From NCBI GenBank assembly GCA_030749225.1, contig JASMKO010000056.1, forward strand, positions 1-35,543: a stretch of DNA of 35,543 nucleotides. The letters are read 5' to 3'. Position numbers and translations under genes: made by a program. The notes beneath the pieces are model-generated. The model had not been told where the DNA came from and made no database searches. It saw only the letters and a list, made by a program, of their open reading frames with translations. This stretch comes from Verrucomicrobiota bacterium. GTDB lineage: Bacteria > Verrucomicrobiota > Verrucomicrobiia > Limisphaerales > UBA1096. Each line of letters begins with the position of its first letter. Position 1 is the first letter of the stretch. This document shows, piece after piece, positions 32,381-35,543 of the stretch.

Positions 32381-34788
32381 GGGATCATCAAAAATGAACT
32401 AGTGTTGAACAACACGCGGCAGACCTGCTCAAGGCCGTGTTGTTCGGCGAGGGATTTTAGCGCAGCCAGTTCGCGGGGATTGGGATCACGCGAGGTGGCC
32501 AGACGAAAGGCGTATTTCACCTGAAAGCCGGGATCCTCGCCTGCCTCGCGCCGGACACGTTCAGCAAAGAAGCCGGCCTGCCGGTTGGCGAACGGGCTGT
32601 TGAGCAGGCTGAGCGATTGCACGGGCGTGATGGAGCGGGTGCGGCGCGGCTTCATTTGGCCGGCATCCGGGCAATCGAACGCGCCAAAGATGTCGACCGC
32701 CTGCATGCGTATCTTGTGGGCGTATATCATGCGCCGCCAGCCGTCGGCCTCGAAGGTTTCCTTGGGATGATAATCGGAGAGGCCGCCGCGTTGGTTGAAG
32801 AAATCGAAGCCGCGCCCACCGGTTTTTAGATTCAGTTTACCGGCGACAAAAAGCATCGAGTCTCGGATGGCCTCGGCCTCCATGCGTCGCGGCGGGTAAC
32901 GCCAAAGCAGGCGGGCATCGGCATCGATGCGGGTGGCGTGTGCATTGGGCCGGTTGGTCTGCATATAAGTGCGCGAGGTGACGATGAGCCGATGTAGCTT
33001 CTTGATGGACCAGCCCTGGCGTACGAACTCGCTGGCGAGCCAGTCGAGCAATTGCGGGTGCGTCGGCGCGTTGCCCATCTTGCCAAAATCCGACGGTGTA
33101 TCCACGAGGCCCGCTCCAAAGTGCTTTTGCCAGACGCGATTGACCAACACGCGCGCGGCGAGCGGATGGTCCGGGCGCGTGAGATGCCGCGCCAAGGCCA
33201 GTCGCCGCGCAGGCTCAGTGGCGTCCTTCGGCTGCAATTTGCCGAGCATATCGGGGATTGATGGAGATAATTCCTCCAAACGCTGCATTGGATCACCACG
33301 GCGCAAGAGCCATGTGGTGTCGGGTTCCTTAAAGCTCGCGGCAAACGTCTGTGGCCCGGCGGAGAGGCGGTTCAATTCAGCCTGTGCCGCGCGCAGTTGG
33401 CTGATTTGCGCCGTGAGCGTTTTCACTTGGGCGGCATCCAGTCCGTTTAGTTTCACCTTGTCCGGCGCCCGCGTGTCGTCGATGCGCGGCTGGCGATCCA
33501 TGGTGTGGGCAACCGTTTGCCAAACATCATCGGACCGCATTACTTCAATGATGTAATCGGCCGGGATGCTCGAGCCATTGTGCCAAGTGACACTTTGCAG
33601 GGTAACCGGCTTGGGGAAATCGATCCGAAACCACGCTGGCCCCCCGCTGGCGGAAACCCAAGGAAACGATTGGCGGCGATCCACGGAACCGTCGGTGAGA
33701 TTTTCGAAATGGCGCGTTTGGTTTGCCAACGCAAAACTCGAGGCGCTGGGCACGGCGCCGGTCGAGGCGAGCGCGACGTTTTTCTTCTCTGGCGTCCACG
33801 CCTCAAATTCATAAATCGAAGCCGCCCTGCCGTTGATCGTGGCGGCAATCTTCATGCGGATTGAATTCACCAAGACTGGCTTGAAGGTCTCCGTTTGCAC
33901 ACTGAGCAACGGCACGCGCAGCTTGTGTTTCTTGCGCATTGCCTCCAACTCGGCATGCAACTGCTGCACCTTTGCTCGCGCGGCGGGCACCTTGGCGGTC
34001 CAATCGTCGTTTTCGATGCCGCGCAGACGGCGGTTGCCGTAGCGCAGGCCGGCAAAGACAGCCTGCATGCCGTAGTAATCCTTCTGGAGAATGGGATCGA
34101 ACTTGTGATCGTGGCAGCGCGCGCAGCCGATGGTTAGGCCGAGCATGCCCTGACTTACCGTGCGAATGACTTCATCAAGTTCATCCTGCCGTGCCGAACG
34201 CATCGCTTCCTCATCGCGGCCAATCTGCCCGGGCTGCAGCGCGGGGCCGGACACGAGAAAGCCCAGCGCCGCATCGGCGCCAGTCATGTCGCCGGCTAAT
34301 TGGTCGCGAATGAATTGGTCATAGGGTAGATCACGGTTGAACGCCGCGATCACCCAGTCACGGTAATGCCATGCCACCGGCCGCTCGATGTTTGTCTCAA
34401 AGCCAACCGTCTCTGCCCAGCGAATCACATCCAACCAATGCTGCGCCCAGCGCTCGCCATACCGCGGTGAGGCCAGTAACCGATCCACCACCATGGCAAA
34501 CGCCTTCGCCGTTGTCCGCTTATCCGCGCGAAAGTTTTCCTGTTCCTTCACTGTTGGAGGCAGCCCTGTCAGATCAAGCGTCACCCGTCGCAACAACACA
34601 TGGCGATCGGCCATTGGCGAAAGCTGCAGGCCTTTTTCGCCCAGTTTCTTTCGAACAAAAAAATCGACTGGATGAATATCGGTGGCCGTCTCTGCGCGTT
34701 TGACTGGTTGGAATGACCAGTGGGTTTTATCGGCAGCCAGTGCGCCCAACGAAAAGGCGAATGCCAATATGGTTCTGAAATAGTTCAT
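32377..34788 (-). CDS. DUF1549/DUF1553 (planctomycete cytochrome-type) exported protein
   Basis: An 803-residue protein from ATG 34788 with a short signal peptide ([18 protein letters not shown]). DUF1549 is at about residues 35-245, with [15 protein letters not shown] and a haem-type motif CARCH at Cys222-His226. A discoidin-like (F5/8 type C) beta-sandwich lies at about 300-440 ([18 protein letters not shown]). DUF1553 is at about 520-790 ([22 protein letters not shown], given by its start). The N-terminal PSCyt1 cytochrome domain of many relatives is absent. It is probably an extracytoplasmic redox or hydrolytic protein acting on a polysaccharide or sulfated substrate. ATGA overlaps join it to both neighbours. 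Confidence 0.93.
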   Translation of the reverse strand: MNYFRTILAFAFSLGALAADKTHWSFQPVKRAETATDIHPVDFFVRKKLGEKGLQLSPMADRHVLLRRVTLDLTGLPPTVKEQENFRADKRTTAKAFAMVVDRLLASPRYGERWAQHWLDVIRWAETVGFETNIERPVAWHYRDWVIAAFNRDLPYDQFIRDQLAGDMTGADAALGFLVSGPALQPGQIGRDEEAMRSARQDELDEVIRTVSQGMLGLTIGCARCHDHKFDPILQKDYYGMQAVFAGLRYGNRRLRGIENDDWTAKVPAARAKVQQLHAELEAMRKKHKLRVPLLSVQTETFKPVLVNSIRMKIAATINGRAASIYEFEAWTPEKKNVALASTGAVPSASSFALANQTRHFENLTDGSVDRRQSFPWVSASGGPAWFRIDFPKPVTLQSVTWHNGSSIPADYIIEVMRSDDVWQTVAHTMDRQPRIDDTRAPDKVKLNGLDAAQVKTLTAQISQLRAAQAELNRLSAGPQTFAASFKEPDTTWLLRRGDPMQRLEELSPSIPDMLGKLQPKDATEPARRLALARHLTRPDHPLAARVLVNRVWQKHFGAGLVDTPSDFGKMGNAPTHPQLLDWLASEFVRQGWSIKKLHRLIVTSRTYMQTNRPNAHATRIDADARLLWRYPPRRMEAEAIRDSMLFVAGKLNLKTGGRGFDFFNQRGGLSDYHPKETFEADGWRRMIYAHKIRMQAVDIFGAFDCPDAGQMKPRRTRSITPVQSLSLLNSPFANRQAGFFAERVRREAGEDPGFQVKYAFRLATSRDPNPRELAALKSLAEQHGLEQVCRVLFNTSSFLMIP

Positions 34789-35543
34789 TTCAGAATACGC
34801 AGGATGGCTTTGGCATCTCCATCGGGCAGTGCGATGAAAGAATCACCTTGGTAAAAACGGCGCGTAAACTTGAAGTTAGCTTTCAATTCCTCCGCAGTCA
34901 GCACATTGCCGTTCCCATGAACAGCGCCCGAGATGGTGAGGCGGCGCGGGGCAATGAGTGTGGCGAGGTGCGGGATGTCGCCCACCTCGCGCAACATGTT
35001 CGGCGCCATCAAGCCGAGCCGCTGATTGGTGTATGGTACATCGCTGATGTAACTAGCAAGCGAACCGACAGTGACCGTGTGGGCAATCCGCTCATCTAAC
35101 GCCGCCGCACACAGCGCCACCACCCCAGCGGGGCCGTCGCCGACTACAGTGACGGGCTCGGTGCCGAGTTGGTCGAGCAGGGTGCGGAGGTCGCGGACCC
35201 ATTGGCCGAGGAGCGGTTGGCCAAGCCAGAGCGACCACTCGGCGGTGTTGTGGTCCGGAGCGCGGCGGATGGCGTCGCGCGCATAGGCGTGCTGGCCGGT
35301 GGCGCGCAGGCTGAGGGACAACACAGTATGACCGGATTGCTGGAGGGCGGCGGCGAGTTTGTTTTCGGTCAGTTTCACTTCGCCATCAAGGCTGAGAAAA
35401 ATCACTCGGCCTTTCTTGCGAGGCGCTTGGCCAAGCGATTCGGAGGCGGTGAGGCGGATGCCCGGCTCGGGCGAGAAATTGATGCGGTGCGTGGGCGACT
35501 CGGAGCCGTCCTTGAGCAACCGCGTCAGGCGCGGTTTGGTGCC
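34785..35543 (-). CDS. Alpha/beta-hydrolase-like protein, N-terminus outside window
   Basis: The frame is open to the right edge, so the start is outside; at least 252 residues are seen. The visible part looks like the C-terminal half of an alpha/beta hydrolase: RVIFLSLDGEVKLTENKL, VLSLSLRATG, WLGQPLLGQWVRDLRTLLDQLG, then the elbow region VTVVGDGPAGVVAL. The nucleophile elbow reads GDGPAG, so the expected serine is replaced by glycine. A catalytic serine elsewhere cannot be ruled out. Relatives occur fused to acetylxylan-esterase-like domains in PVC bacteria. Its stop overlaps the DUF1549/DUF1553 start (ATGA), making it the upstream member of the three-gene operon. Two TTGGCCAA copies (35217 and 35427) encode LGQ. 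Confidence 0.7.
   Translation of the reverse strand, partial: GTKPRLTRLLKDGSESPTHRINFSPEPGIRLTASESLGQAPRKKGRVIFLSLDGEVKLTENKLAAALQQSGHTVLSLSLRATGQHAYARDAIRRAPDHNTAEWSLWLGQPLLGQWVRDLRTLLDQLGTEPVTVVGDGPAGVVALCAAALDERIAHTVTVGSLASYISDVPYTNQRLGLMAPNMLREVGDIPHLATLIAPRRLTISGAVHGNGNVLTAEELKANFKFTRRFYQGDSFIALPDGDAKAILRILK

Larger units (their letters stand above)
1164..35434. repeat. Dispersed TTGGCCAA palindrome family (coding copies listed)
   Basis: Exact octamer copies inside genes start at 1164, 2606, 3054, 5221, 7300, 8828, 9164, 9649, 13672, 16124, 16157, 16419, 18282, 21737, 23691, 26546, 28055, 28469, 35217 and 35427. Intergenic copies have separate entries. The flanks tend to CGC on the left and GCG on the right, giving consensus CGCTTGGCCAAGCG. 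Near copies with one core mismatch include 3407, 8858, 8993, 13464 and 7387. The count was made by eye, so one or two copies could be missed. Confidence 0.85.

Noticed and set aside
1-35543. TTGGCCAA as a simple restriction-site artefact
   Set aside because: The core contains TGGCCA, a known restriction site, but restriction usually causes avoidance of a site, not strong enrichment with conserved flanks.

Overview
This is a GC-rich bacterial chromosomal window, densely coding and almost entirely on the minus strand, with no gap above 100 bp. Family content points to the PVC superphylum, most likely Verrucomicrobiota. The markers are a DUF1501 protein, a DUF1549/DUF1553 'planctomycete cytochrome' protein, a PVC-type CxxCH dehydrogenase-like protein with a C-terminal haem module, and a CotH-kinase-like exported protein. 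This is inferred from protein families; there is no rRNA in view. I found no tRNA, rRNA, CRISPR array, transposase or phage gene.

Layout. 1-2359 (minus): fatty-acid synthesis genes fabG-acpP-fabF, with fabF cut by the left edge. 2423-3490 (minus): an exported DUF362 protein, divergent from 3561-7377 (plus), a TPR lipoprotein followed by DNA primase dnaG. 7399-12906 (minus): an exported prolyl oligopeptidase, methionyl-tRNA synthetase and a CotH-like protein. 12973-18347 (minus): a 1165-residue PVC CxxCH protein translationally coupled to an exported propeller-like protein. 18402-29781 (minus): a long membrane gene cluster. In transcription order it holds an ABC-2 permease, three consecutive SPFH/band-7 proteins, a P1B metal ATPase, an ABC ATPase, a second ABC-2 permease and a membrane-anchored TPR-like protein. 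29872-30877: two small lipoprotein-like genes. 30956-35543: a three-gene operon with ATGA overlaps (partial alpha/beta hydrolase-like protein, DUF1549/DUF1553, DUF1501), typical of PVC exported degradative loci.

The strongest unexplained signal is not a gene. The octamer TTGGCCAA, usually inside the longer palindrome CGCTTGGCCAAGCG, occurs 27 times in 35.5 kb by my reading, about one per 1.3 kb, where base composition predicts roughly 0.5. Seven copies sit in the roughly 0.85 kb of intergenic DNA, each within about 45 nt downstream of a stop codon. The 20 coding copies use essentially two of three frames (Leu-Ala-Lys or Leu-Gly-Gln). It behaves like a highly iterated palindrome (compare cyanobacterial HIP1) or an uptake-signal-type repeat. 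The second item of interest is the SPFH/ABC/P1B cluster, which looks like one co-transcribed membrane module of unknown purpose.
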